Positions 55,613 to 63,702 of a stretch of DNA of 64,000 bases are shown here, in pieces (position 1 is the stretch's first letter; each line of letters opens with the position of its first letter). The translations under genes were made by a program, and so were the position numbers. Source of the stretch: Candidatus Poribacteria bacterium (GTDB lineage: Bacteria; Poribacteria; WGA-4E; WGA-3G). The stretch spans positions 1-64,000 of the forward strand of contig JAPPNJ010000040.1 of the NCBI GenBank assembly GCA_028818705.1, read 5' to 3'. The notes beneath the pieces are model-generated. The model searched no databases, had not been told where the DNA came from, and was given only the letters and a program-made list of their open reading frames with translations.

Positions 55613-55629
55613 TTTTAAGGAGAATTCTC

Positions 55630-56388
55630 ATGAAGCTTGAAGAGAAACACAAGGTATTCGTCGTCAAACACTTCGCCAAATTTATGAAATTAACCGATCT
55701 CGTCGAGGCATTCATGGAAAAGTTTGAAGAGGATTTACCACCACCTGAGTTCGTAGAAGTAATCAGTGTCGAATGCTTCTTCGAGTACCTCCTAAACGAG
55801 GATGGAATCGAAGGTAAACAGGAATTCATTGAACAGTTCATAGAGACACACACAGAAGAATTCCGAAAAACATACGGAGACAAAGCCGATCAAAAACTCA
55901 ATGAACAAGCCCTTGAGGAATATGAGCGTGAGCGGAAAACGGAAGCCGTAAATCTCCACCACCTTAACAAGAAACACGCAAAAGAAGACACCGAATATCA
56001 TCGCGAAGAACTTCAACAAAATCTATTCAACCGATTCCGACGGCTTAACATCGACCACCCACAGTTTCCCAATAAGTACCGCACGCTTTTTAAGGAAACC
56101 CGAGACGCGTACTGCGAAAATTATCGCAGCCAAGCCCTCAACAACCCTGAAAGTCTCGCACGAGAATTAGAAACGCTTTACGGCTACCATAAGCAACTCA
56201 TCTTTCAACTTGATGATCCGAAAGAAATTTCCAAATGCCTAAACTCAGCACACCAAATTCTCAAGACCGTTCTCGCACATAACGCACTCAACGCAAGCCA
56301 ACAGGTAGCGGACATAACACCGCAAAACGTGAAAACTCCGGCAGACGCTCAGAAAGCCTTAACCAAGACGCGCAAAGAGAACAGTTAG
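55630..56388 (+). CDS. Protein of unknown function, highly charged and helical
   Basis: 252 aa, AAGGAG before ATG 55630. Not recognised with confidence. Residues 3-35 (EEKHKVFVVKHFAKFMKLTDLVEAFMEKFEE) resemble DUF2280-type phage small-terminase-like N termini. The middle is Glu/Lys-rich coiled coil and the protein is predicted all-helical. DNA is AT-rich upstream. A second, overlapping frame (+2) stays open from ~56270 past the gene end and into the IS at 56493; it contains ESLNQDAQREQLANN and may be a following gene cut by the IS. A phage or plasmid origin is possible. Confidence 0.55.
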   Translation: MKLEEKHKVFVVKHFAKFMKLTDLVEAFMEKFEEDLPPPEFVEVISVECFFEYLLNEDGIEGKQEFIEQFIETHTEEFRKTYGDKADQKLNEQALEEYERERKTEAVNLHHLNKKHAKEDTEYHREELQQNLFNRFRRLNIDHPQFPNKYRTLFKETRDAYCENYRSQALNNPESLARELETLYGYHKQLIFQLDDPKEISKCLNSAHQILKTVLAHNALNASQQVADITPQNVKTPADAQKALTKTRKENS

Positions 56389-56492
56389 CGAATAACCCCA
56401 TACCTCAAACGGCAGAGAACATACATAAGCAGGCAGATCGAACGCAACGTGGCGAAATACAGTTCCAGGGTCATTTAGTTTATATATTTATT

Positions 56493-57577
56493 AGGACTTA
56501 CGCAATAGTTATAAATGTGGTATACTCTCATCTTATGAAGACCCTAACTCTTTCAGAAAAGAAGCAACCCTTATTTTCCGATTATTGCCAGTTTCTGTTG
56601 GCGAGTTTCCATAACTTCACGCAGACGTATTTTGCCGATCATACAGACCGCTGGAGTCATGACCAACTCAATCGTCTGCTCCGTGAGGAGCGTATCTCTG
56701 CGGGTGATCTGTGGCGATCTGTGCGAAATGACATAGACTTTACCCCAGACGGATACCTGCTTTTTGACGATACCGTTATTTCAAAACCCTACGCCAAAAA
56801 GATTGCGTCTGTCCGTAGACAATGGAGCGGTTCAGAGAAGCGTGTCATTGAAGGTATCGGCATCGTCACATGCGTTTATGTCAATCCCAAGACGCAGGCG
56901 TATTGGATCATAGATTACCGTATTTATGACGTTGACCGAGATGGCAAAACCAAGTTGGAGCATCTTTTGGAGATGTTGCGAAATGCCCACTTCGTCAAAC
57001 GTCTGCCTTTTCAAACCGTGCTCATAGATGCCTGGTATGCCTCGATGAAGGTGATGAAAGTGATTGAGGCACTTGATAAAGTCTACTATGCGCCCGTCAA
57101 ATGCAATCGTCTCGTCAGCACTTCGGTCGAAACGCCTTACCAACGTATTGAGACGTTGACGTGGACACTTGCTGAAGCGACTTGTGGGCAACTCGTTCAT
57201 ATCAAAAGGTTTCCTAAAGGTCATCAGGTGAAGGTGTTCCGGCTCGCGTCTGACTCCCGACGCACGGAATATATTGCCACCAACGATTTATCTCAATGTG
57301 ATGTCGAGGCGACGCAGCAGAAATGTCGCCTCCGCTGGAAGATTGAGCAACTTCACCGAGAACTGAAGCAAACCACAGGTATTGGCGAGTGTCAGTGTCG
57401 CAAGCATCGTGCCCAACGCAATCACATTGCATGTTGTTTATGGGTATGGGTAGGTTTGACCCGGACCGCACGAGCAACCCGGCAAACCATTTATCAACTC
57501 AAAGAAAGTTTACTCGATGATTATATCCGACAACAACTTCTCAAACCTGTTGTTTCTCTCAATATTGCGTAAGTCCT
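56493..57577 (+). mobile_element. Complete insertion sequence, IS4/IS701-like, with 9-bp target duplication
   Basis: 1085 bp. Ends are perfect 14-bp inverted repeats, AGGACTTACGCAAT and ATTGCGTAAGTCCT. ATATTTATT flanks both sides (56484-56492 and 57578-57586), a 9-bp target duplication; it can also be read as 10 bp by including the adjoining T. One transposase gene fills the element and its TAA stop lies inside the right terminal repeat. The element looks intact and recent. Confidence 0.92.
56517..57572 (+). CDS. IS transposase (DDE, IS4/IS701-like)
   Basis: 351 aa from GTG 56517; ATG 56535 is an alternative start. DDE-type residues: Asp in GYLLFDDTVISKPYAKKI, Asp in TVLIDAWYASMKV, and Glu in WKIEQLHRELKQTTGIGECQCRKH, a YREK-like box. 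The C-terminal helix region is LKESLLDDYIRQQLLKPV. Length is normal and there is no frameshift, so it is probably active. It could also act on the ~120-bp relative at 6.1 kb. Confidence 0.88.
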   Translation: MVYSHLMKTLTLSEKKQPLFSDYCQFLLASFHNFTQTYFADHTDRWSHDQLNRLLREERISAGDLWRSVRNDIDFTPDGYLLFDDTVISKPYAKKIASVRRQWSGSEKRVIEGIGIVTCVYVNPKTQAYWIIDYRIYDVDRDGKTKLEHLLEMLRNAHFVKRLPFQTVLIDAWYASMKVMKVIEALDKVYYAPVKCNRLVSTSVETPYQRIETLTWTLAEATCGQLVHIKRFPKGHQVKVFRLASDSRRTEYIATNDLSQCDVEATQQKCRLRWKIEQLHRELKQTTGIGECQCRKHRAQRNHIACCLWVWVGLTRTARATRQTIYQLKESLLDDYIRQQLLKPVVSLNIA

Positions 57578-57741
57578 ATATTTATTTTATATTTGTGGAT
57601 ATTTTTCGTGTTTTTTAGCCGTTTACCCCGGTAGGGTTTTTGCTGGAGGTCTTTGCTTGGGTGTTTCTGCGGATTTCTTCAAGGTTTCCTAACCTCGCTG
57701 GTTCGCAAAAAAGGTGGCAACTGCCAATAGACCCTTAAAAC

Positions 57742-57859
57742 TATGGTAAACCAGACAATTATGTAGACATCTATCCTTGAATAGAGATTCGTTCGTAGTA
57801 GTGCGATTCATCGCACGTCGGAACAAGAAGGGTCTAATTAATGCTAAGGTCTACCATAA
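57742..57859. repeat. Inverted-repeat region with a GTAG hairpin, unassigned
   Basis: TATGGTAAACC (57742-57752) is inverted as GGTCTACCATA (57849-57859), 10 of 11 positions. Inside is GTGCGATtcATCGCAC with GTAG before and GTC after it (57795-57819). AGACCCTT/AAGGGTCT is also inverted within the region. Non-coding gap between the IS and the ATPase; a degraded MITE is possible. Confidence 0.4.
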
Positions 57860-57961
57860 ATGACCCTAATACAGTTCTCAACCCGCTTGACAATGAAAGA
57901 GGAAGGTGGTATGCTTATTAAGAAGTGCTAAATTTTGGTACTACAGCGTGAGGTGAGAGAA

Positions 57962-59575
57962 ATGAAACGCTTTGGGACACAAGGACCCGTTCATCCAACG
58001 AAAAACTATGTCGTCAGCCGCACTGCCGAACTCACAGACTTCATCGGGCGCGTCAAAGAGGGACGTTACATCGTTATCTTTGCACCACGACAGACCGGTA
58101 AAACGACCTTTTTCCAACGCGCCTTAGACGTATTCACAGCGGAAGAACCGGCGTACTTCCCAATCCCGTTGAATTTTGAGGTTTATGAGGATTGCACCCC
58201 CTCGGTCTTTTACACTGGTCTCTACGAGGATCTTCGCGAGGAGATAGAAAATGCTTTTGCGCGGCGCGGAGAGGTCTTTTCTGAAGCGTTGACAGAATTT
58301 TTGGAGAACGCGGAGATAACTGATCATCTCTCAATGCAAAGATTCTTTAGAAATTTTTCCAAACTCTTGGGTGACCAGCGCGTAATCCTTGTCATAGACG
58401 AGTTTGACGGCATCCCTAAGGAAGCAGCAAGAGGTTTTCTGCATTCGCTCCGCCGTATCTATGTCTCAAACTCTCCTTCCCAATGCCCGCACAGTGTCGG
58501 CATTGTTGGGGTCAAAAGTATCACGCAGCTCAACTACGACAGATCTATATCCCCATTCAATATCCAAGACGAATTCAACTTGCCAAACTTTACCTTGGAA
58601 CAGGTGCAAGAACTCCTTGGACAGTATACAGAAGCAGTCGGGCAATCATTCGTCCCTGAGGTAATTGAATCTATTCATAAACAAACTGCCGGACAACCTG
58701 TGCTCGTGAACCGATTCGCCCAGATTCTCACGGAAGAACTGGACATTCCAAAAACCGAAACAATTAACCGCGACCACTTCGCACAGGCACACGCGCAGCT
58801 CCTTGAAGAAAACAACGTTAATATTACACATCTGCTTACCAATATCCACAAAGATAAACGATTTGAAACACTCCTGATGAAAATTGCTTCCTATGACATC
58901 GGTATTCGATTTACGCGGCGCAATGAAATTATAAACGAGCTTGCTACGTATGGAGTCATAAAAGAAAGCACTGACGGTATGTGTGAGATTCTCAACCCGA
59001 TTTACCACTACTGCATCTTACAAACGTTCAAACCAATAGTAAACGGGCTTGAGAGCGAATATCTCCCCACAGATAACATCAACGGTTTTCAAGATTATCT
59101 GACACTCAACGGAGATATTGACATGGTAACGCTACTCAATAATTTCCAAAATTTCATTGCGCGTGCAGGTTTCCGCCTTCTGCAAGTCCCAGATACACCG
59201 CAAGAATTTATCGGACAGCATCTGCTGCTGGCGTACCTTGACCAGTTTGTCCAACTCGTTGGTGGGATAATGTATCTTGAAGTCCAAACAGGACGCGGTA
59301 GAATGGATCTGCTCATCTACCATAATCGGAAAAAATACATCGTTGAAACGAAGATTTGGGAAGGTAATAATCGCTATCAAGCAGGAAAAAAACAACTTGC
59401 GGCATATTTGAAGTTAGAAGGGACAACGGAGGGATACTATGTTGTATTTGACCATCGTCGGAATCCCAAGCCACGTGTGGAAACAGAGACACTCAATGGT
59501 ATAACAGTTCGGAGTTATGTTCTTCCTGTTGTACAGGAACGCCCTTCAAATGAACACCTCGTCTCTGAAAACTGA
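57962..59575 (+). CDS. AAA ATPase with C-terminal PD-(D/E)XK nuclease domain
   Basis: 537 aa from ATG 57962 (open frame from 57935; MKRFGTQGPV is the family start). Walker A FAPRQTGKTTFFQR at ~37-50, Walker B VILVIDEFDG near 145, a winged-helix/lid region, then a nuclease-type tail with GRGRMDLLIYHNRKKYIVETKIW (D...ExK, ~450-472). This ATPase+PDDEXK_9 architecture is widespread in Bacteroidetes and uncultured phyla and often sits beside mobile elements; its role is not settled. The next gene starts 25 bp after its stop, so they are likely co-transcribed. Confidence 0.85.
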   Translation: MKRFGTQGPVHPTKNYVVSRTAELTDFIGRVKEGRYIVIFAPRQTGKTTFFQRALDVFTAEEPAYFPIPLNFEVYEDCTPSVFYTGLYEDLREEIENAFARRGEVFSEALTEFLENAEITDHLSMQRFFRNFSKLLGDQRVILVIDEFDGIPKEAARGFLHSLRRIYVSNSPSQCPHSVGIVGVKSITQLNYDRSISPFNIQDEFNLPNFTLEQVQELLGQYTEAVGQSFVPEVIESIHKQTAGQPVLVNRFAQILTEELDIPKTETINRDHFAQAHAQLLEENNVNITHLLTNIHKDKRFETLLMKIASYDIGIRFTRRNEIINELATYGVIKESTDGMCEILNPIYHYCILQTFKPIVNGLESEYLPTDNINGFQDYLTLNGDIDMVTLLNNFQNFIARAGFRLLQVPDTPQEFIGQHLLLAYLDQFVQLVGGIMYLEVQTGRGRMDLLIYHNRKKYIVETKIWEGNNRYQAGKKQLAAYLKLEGTTEGYYVVFDHRRNPKPRVETETLNGITVRSYVLPVVQERPSNEHLVSEN

Positions 59576-59600
59576 GATGATTAGATATTAAGGGGTCATT

Positions 59601-60770
59601 ATGCAGAAGCCAGACATCAGGAACCTTTACTACATTACACACATAGACAATCTTCCCTCCATTCTTGAAAAAGGGATTCTTTCACACGAAAGAATTGAAG
59701 AAGAACATGTGCAATCCGAGCGTATTTACAACACAGATATCGTCAATAGCAGGAAAGAAAAAAATACACCTAACCAAAAAAGTCTGTGGAGTTATGCAAA
59801 TCTCTATTTTCAGGCGCGCAATCCAATGATGTATCGTGTTGTTCATGAAAAAGGTGCTAAGGATTTAGCTGTGGTCAGTGTTGCTAAAGAAATCTTGCAA
59901 ACACAGGAGGTTTTTATCACCGACGGAAACGCTGCAAATGCTCCAACCCAATTTCACCTTCCTTCCGAGGGATTAAAGGTACTTCGACAGCAGTGGACAA
60001 TTGTACAGAACGAGTGGTGGAATACTCTCGACGGGTCAAAACGCAAGATTATGGCAGAATGTCTGGTTCCCAATAGTGTTGGATCAGAGTTCATCAACGC
60101 AGTTTATGTTGCTGACGAAGAAACCCGAACACGCGTATCCAAAATGATCCGTCCTCGTTCAATTCCTGTTATCCCAGAACCCAAGATGTTCTTCCAACCA
60201 AACAGACGGGATAAAATTGGAAAGAATATCTCGCTAATTGATGGCGATATGTTCTTCTCCACATTACAAACATTGACAATTAGTGTCAATCTCCAAGGCG
60301 TGATGGGAAAAGGGTTAGCTTCGCGTGCTAAGTATCAATTTCCAGATGTCTATGTAGCATATCAGGATGCCTGCCGTTCAAAACGTGTGACAGCAACAAA
60401 GCCCTATCTCTATAAACGAGAAGGTTCACTGGATGAGGAGTTAGCAGATCACAGCTCAGAACTTCACACGCCAAACGCGGTTAAGTGGTTTTTGCTTTTC
60501 GCGACAAAGCGAAAGTGGCGGGAGAATTCACGCATGGAAGACATTGAAGGTGGGCTAAACTGGGTACAACGTAACTTTAAAGCACAAAATATCCAATCCC
60601 TCGCAATGCCTGCGCTTGGATGTGGATTGGGTGGGTTAGACTGGAAGGATGTGGGACCGCTGATGTGCAAGTACCTACACGGCATCGGCATCTCTATCGC
60701 CATTTATCTACCAAGAGAACGCCCAATACCACAGGAATATTTAACAGAATCATACCTCCTTGTCCGCTAA
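59601..60770 (+). CDS. darTG: DarT-like DNA ADP-ribosyltransferase fused to a DarG-like macrodomain
   Basis: 389 aa. Residues 1-~180 are a DarT (DUF4433) domain: LYYITHIDNLPSILEKGILS, NPMMYRVV, TDGNA and the catalytic Glu153 in MAECLVPNSV. Residues ~205-389 are a macrodomain close to DarG: DGDMFFSTLQTLTISVNLQGVMGKGLASRAK, PALGCGLGGLDW. DarT adds ADP-ribose to thymidine in ssDNA and DarG removes it; they are usually two genes. The chain here carries both without the long C-terminal DarG part. Self-neutralising toxin or phage sensor is inference. Confidence 0.85.
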   Translation: MQKPDIRNLYYITHIDNLPSILEKGILSHERIEEEHVQSERIYNTDIVNSRKEKNTPNQKSLWSYANLYFQARNPMMYRVVHEKGAKDLAVVSVAKEILQTQEVFITDGNAANAPTQFHLPSEGLKVLRQQWTIVQNEWWNTLDGSKRKIMAECLVPNSVGSEFINAVYVADEETRTRVSKMIRPRSIPVIPEPKMFFQPNRRDKIGKNISLIDGDMFFSTLQTLTISVNLQGVMGKGLASRAKYQFPDVYVAYQDACRSKRVTATKPYLYKREGSLDEELADHSSELHTPNAVKWFLLFATKRKWRENSRMEDIEGGLNWVQRNFKAQNIQSLAMPALGCGLGGLDWKDVGPLMCKYLHGIGISIAIYLPRERPIPQEYLTESYLLVR

Positions 60771-60798
60771 TAAGCGGCGAGCTTCTCAAATGCCCATT

Positions 60799-62946
60799 TT
60801 ACATCTGCACATAGCACTCGCGAGGCACATCCAGATCGGCGAGCACGTCCTGACCCACTTGCAGAAACCGACCGTTCAACATTACGAATTGAACACCCCC
60901 AGATACACCTCTCCGTAAGAACAGATATTCCCCAACAAACCGAATATCCGCCGCCGACATCTCCGCCAAACCGTCGTCGGAGATGAGAAATGTGTCTGTG
61001 GTGTTAGGCAAGTCGAGGGTGAAACCCGTCCCTAAGACATCCGCATCCGTACGCACCGGAATACCAGAAAGCGTCGGCGGCGTTTCGACAGTAGGTTTCA
61101 TCGGAAACAGCAGTGTATTCAACACTGCAGGTGATTTGCTGTTACACCGATAGATAACCGCTTCTCCATCTAACGCTACGGTCAGGTTTATTGTATCCGT
61201 TGCCCCGATGAAAAGATTACTTCGGCGTGGCGACTGTGTCCAAGCATATCCCGAATCAGGCGAGACGTGGAGGGTCGCCTCACTACCGAAACGGAAAACC
61301 TGTTCCAACGTCCCTGTCTCTCCACCGAGTACAAGGTCGTGCAAGATGAAGTATTCACCTTTGAGATAGAAAACAGCGCGTTTGTGGTGAATATCCGGGG
61401 CTTGCGCGGTTTCAGGCCTTGGCGTTAACACACGCCATTTTTCGAGCCAATCAAATACCGGAGTCGTTATCCACTGCGTATCGAGCATATCAACCGCCAA
61501 AGGTCTACGGTCAAGTACACGTATAGATCCAGTTGTCAACTGTCGCCCGTGTGCGTAAAGATCAAGATGTGATGTGTCCGCAGCGTTAGTTGCCTCCCGC
61601 GGATAGGCATCGAAAAATAGGTATTGCGAGTCAGCGTCCCAGTTATTTCGCATCACGTAACAACCTGTCTCAGGAAGCGCATGCGAGGTCGTATCGGGGT
61701 AAGGAAAGTCCTCACGCCGAAAATCACTATCAGCGATGGCGCAAAGTTCAAGAGCATCAAAATTCGGGGCAGGCAGAGCACCCAACGGTGGGAATGAATA
61801 ATCAGGGCGGCTTAAATGGATACAGGTCTCTATCTGTTTTTCAAGAGCTTCTTTAAGGTAGTGGATACGCGCCGTGGGCTCTCCGTCCACAGAAAGAAAT
61901 CTGGCAAAATCAGCGATCGCCTCTACTTGCGCGCGTAGCGTTCGATCCTTGTGAAAACCGTCAGAATGGAAAAATGTATCCACTATCCACTGATAACGGC
62001 GCAACGCCAACATGCTAAGTTGTTCACTGCTACGGAATTCGGGGAGTAGGTGTGCGGCAATACCGATCTCTGTGGTAGCTCTGATAGCAGGAACGGGATG
62101 GATAGACAATCGGAGCAGACACTCAAGATAGGTCTTGGCAGTGGCATACGTATCAGATCTTTCTAACAGGACGGAGTCAGGGTTACAAATCCCCCCTACA
62201 AAATCCTTTAGAAACTGACGACGGAAGGTGGTATATGCGGATTTTGCAGCGGGTATATCGTCTGCGAAGACAGCAGATTTCACGGTTTCCAGCCCTGGAA
62301 AATCAAGGTTGAGCGCGCCAAAAAAATCACGATCGCTTAGCGGCAATTTGTATCGGTTTTGAGGCGTAAAGTTACGTCTGAGAACGGCGTTATAGACAGT
62401 AATCGCGCTGTCTAAAATGGCGAGGTTTCGTGCATCCGCCAGCGAAAAAGCAACATCAATCGGGAGCGTAAGATGGGAATCTGTAGACGTAGGAGCAACT
62501 TCCGCAAGGACAGCCGCAACCCTTCCGAACCCAGCGAGTCGCCAGAGTTCAGATTGTGGTAACGAAGCACAGACGCTTCCTGCTAATGCCAACGCACTCC
62601 CGGCTTCAAGTCTCTGACGAAGTTCGCCATCTGGATAGGCATAGAGATATTCGGCATGCTCCAACAAGATACGGGCAAGCTCCGAGTATCCAGCATCAAG
62701 AAGAGATTCATGTGCAGCAATCGCAATTGCCTCAATGACGCGCGCTGCAACCGATTCCAACCGCCATACTGGGTTTTGCGGTGAGAACACAACGGGTGTC
62801 GGATTCGCTTCCGCGAAGGTGTAAAGTTCCTCAAAATCGGCGATCGGCTCCAGCTGTTCGATGACAGGCAGCTTCTGCTTTGCGAATTCTTCGGCGAGTA
62901 AATGAATATGCTCAGTTCGGAGCGTTGTCCATTTCTCAAACGACAT
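60799..62946 (-). CDS. Heparinase II/III-like protein
   Basis: 715 aa. An N-terminal alpha-toroid-type helical region (~80-400) is followed by a beta-rich part: CYVMRNNWDADSQYLFFDAYPREATNAADTSHLDLYAHGRQLTTG (~430-480) and the metal/substrate region AVFYLKGEYFILHDLVLGGETGTLEQVFRFG. Members cleave or bind acidic polysaccharides. There is no signal peptide, so action is intracellular unless exported otherwise. Residues ~250-258 (VGGICNPDS) come from an in-frame GTAGG palindrome (62175-62199). Confidence 0.82.
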   Translation of the reverse strand: MSFEKWTTLRTEHIHLLAEEFAKQKLPVIEQLEPIADFEELYTFAEANPTPVVFSPQNPVWRLESVAARVIEAIAIAAHESLLDAGYSELARILLEHAEYLYAYPDGELRQRLEAGSALALAGSVCASLPQSELWRLAGFGRVAAVLAEVAPTSTDSHLTLPIDVAFSLADARNLAILDSAITVYNAVLRRNFTPQNRYKLPLSDRDFFGALNLDFPGLETVKSAVFADDIPAAKSAYTTFRRQFLKDFVGGICNPDSVLLERSDTYATAKTYLECLLRLSIHPVPAIRATTEIGIAAHLLPEFRSSEQLSMLALRRYQWIVDTFFHSDGFHKDRTLRAQVEAIADFARFLSVDGEPTARIHYLKEALEKQIETCIHLSRPDYSFPPLGALPAPNFDALELCAIADSDFRREDFPYPDTTSHALPETGCYVMRNNWDADSQYLFFDAYPREATNAADTSHLDLYAHGRQLTTGSIRVLDRRPLAVDMLDTQWITTPVFDWLEKWRVLTPRPETAQAPDIHHKRAVFYLKGEYFILHDLVLGGETGTLEQVFRFGSEATLHVSPDSGYAWTQSPRRSNLFIGATDTINLTVALDGEAVIYRCNSKSPAVLNTLLFPMKPTVETPPTLSGIPVRTDADVLGTGFTLDLPNTTDTFLISDDGLAEMSAADIRFVGEYLFLRRGVSGGVQFVMLNGRFLQVGQDVLADLDVPRECYVQM
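62175..62199 (-). repeat. GTAGG-type palindrome inside the heparinase-like gene
   Basis: On the minus strand it starts GTAGG and continues GGGGATTTG...AACCCTGACT, differing from the fdhA copy at about five positions. It is in frame. Confidence 0.7.
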
Positions 62947-63036
62947 CTGATCACCCCTTCCAAATGTACAATTCTAAGGAATCATAGCATCATTCAGACG
63001 ATGTGTCAAGACTCTACCCTTTACTGGAAAATAAAA

Positions 63037-63063
63037 AAAGGGGATGGTAAAACCACCCCCTTT
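63037..63063 (-). terminator. Rho-independent terminator of the STAS gene
   Basis: AAAGGGG-a-TGGT pairs with ACCA-c-CCCCTTT (one A-C mismatch, loop AAA). On the minus strand a T-rich run (TTTTTTTATTTT) follows directly. Confidence 0.75.
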
Positions 63064-63087
63064 GGAAATTTAATTGAATGTTAGATT

Positions 63088-63429
63088 TTAGGCTGACAGT
63101 GCCGAAATCGCATCCTCTTCACTATCAAAATGTTCAAAAATATGAACAACCCGACTCAAAACAACCAGATTTTTGATGTGTCTTCCGACATAGATGGCGC
63201 CCATACGCCCATTTTTCCGGGTCGCGGCAGTACGCGCCTCCATAAGGGTGCCAAGTCCCGAGCTATCAATCATACTGACCTTCTCGAAATTGATGAGGAT
63301 ACGCGGTTTATCAGAAGCCGCTATCTGTGGCAAGATGGCCTCCCGTAATTCTGATACGGAGTGTCCTACAATCTTTCCACTGGGTTCCAAAATCGAAATG
63401 CCATTTTGCTGGCGAATTTGCGTTGTCAT
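63088..63429 (-). CDS. STAS-domain protein (anti-sigma factor antagonist type)
   Basis: 113 aa. GTCGHS-like fold of SpoIIAA/RsbV: INFEKVSMIDSSGLGTLMEARTAATRKNGRMGAIYVG, where Ser in DSSGLG is the usual phosphorylation site for an anti-sigma kinase. No partner kinase or phosphatase gene is in the window. Ends at the terminator noted separately. Confidence 0.9.
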   Translation of the reverse strand: MTTQIRQQNGISILEPSGKIVGHSVSELREAILPQIAASDKPRILINFEKVSMIDSSGLGTLMEARTAATRKNGRMGAIYVGRHIKNLVVLSRVVHIFEHFDSEEDAISALSA

Positions 63430-63601
63430 TTTTTTACTCCATTTTTTTATTTGTTAGACATTGTGAATGTTAACTTTGTCTTTTGATTATTCAAACGTCA
63501 ATTTTAGGTATTCGTTTACTTAGTCCGATTTTATCGGAAAAAGTTCGTTTTTTCTATTTATTATTAACCCTTATGATCCAAATTTGTTCCCTAAAAATAA
63601 T

Positions 63602-63630
63602 TTGACACAATCAAACGGTTATGTGATAAT
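63602..63630 (+). promoter_or_regulatory. Sigma70-like promoter of the VOC gene
   Basis: TTGACA (63602-63607), 17 nt, GATAAT (63625-63630), about 70 bp before ATG 63703. Confidence 0.7.
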
Positions 63631-63702
63631 AGTATATCTTTATCATGTTTTGAATCGCGCGCTTATTAGGCGCGCCTCTTCTAAGGAAAGGATATTCTAA
63701 CA

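Noticed and set aside
56270..56516. Treating the +2 frame after the 252-aa gene as an N-terminal extension of the transposase.
   Set aside because: The frame is continuous with the transposase only by chance across the IS border; the left terminal repeat and target duplication place the boundary at 56493.
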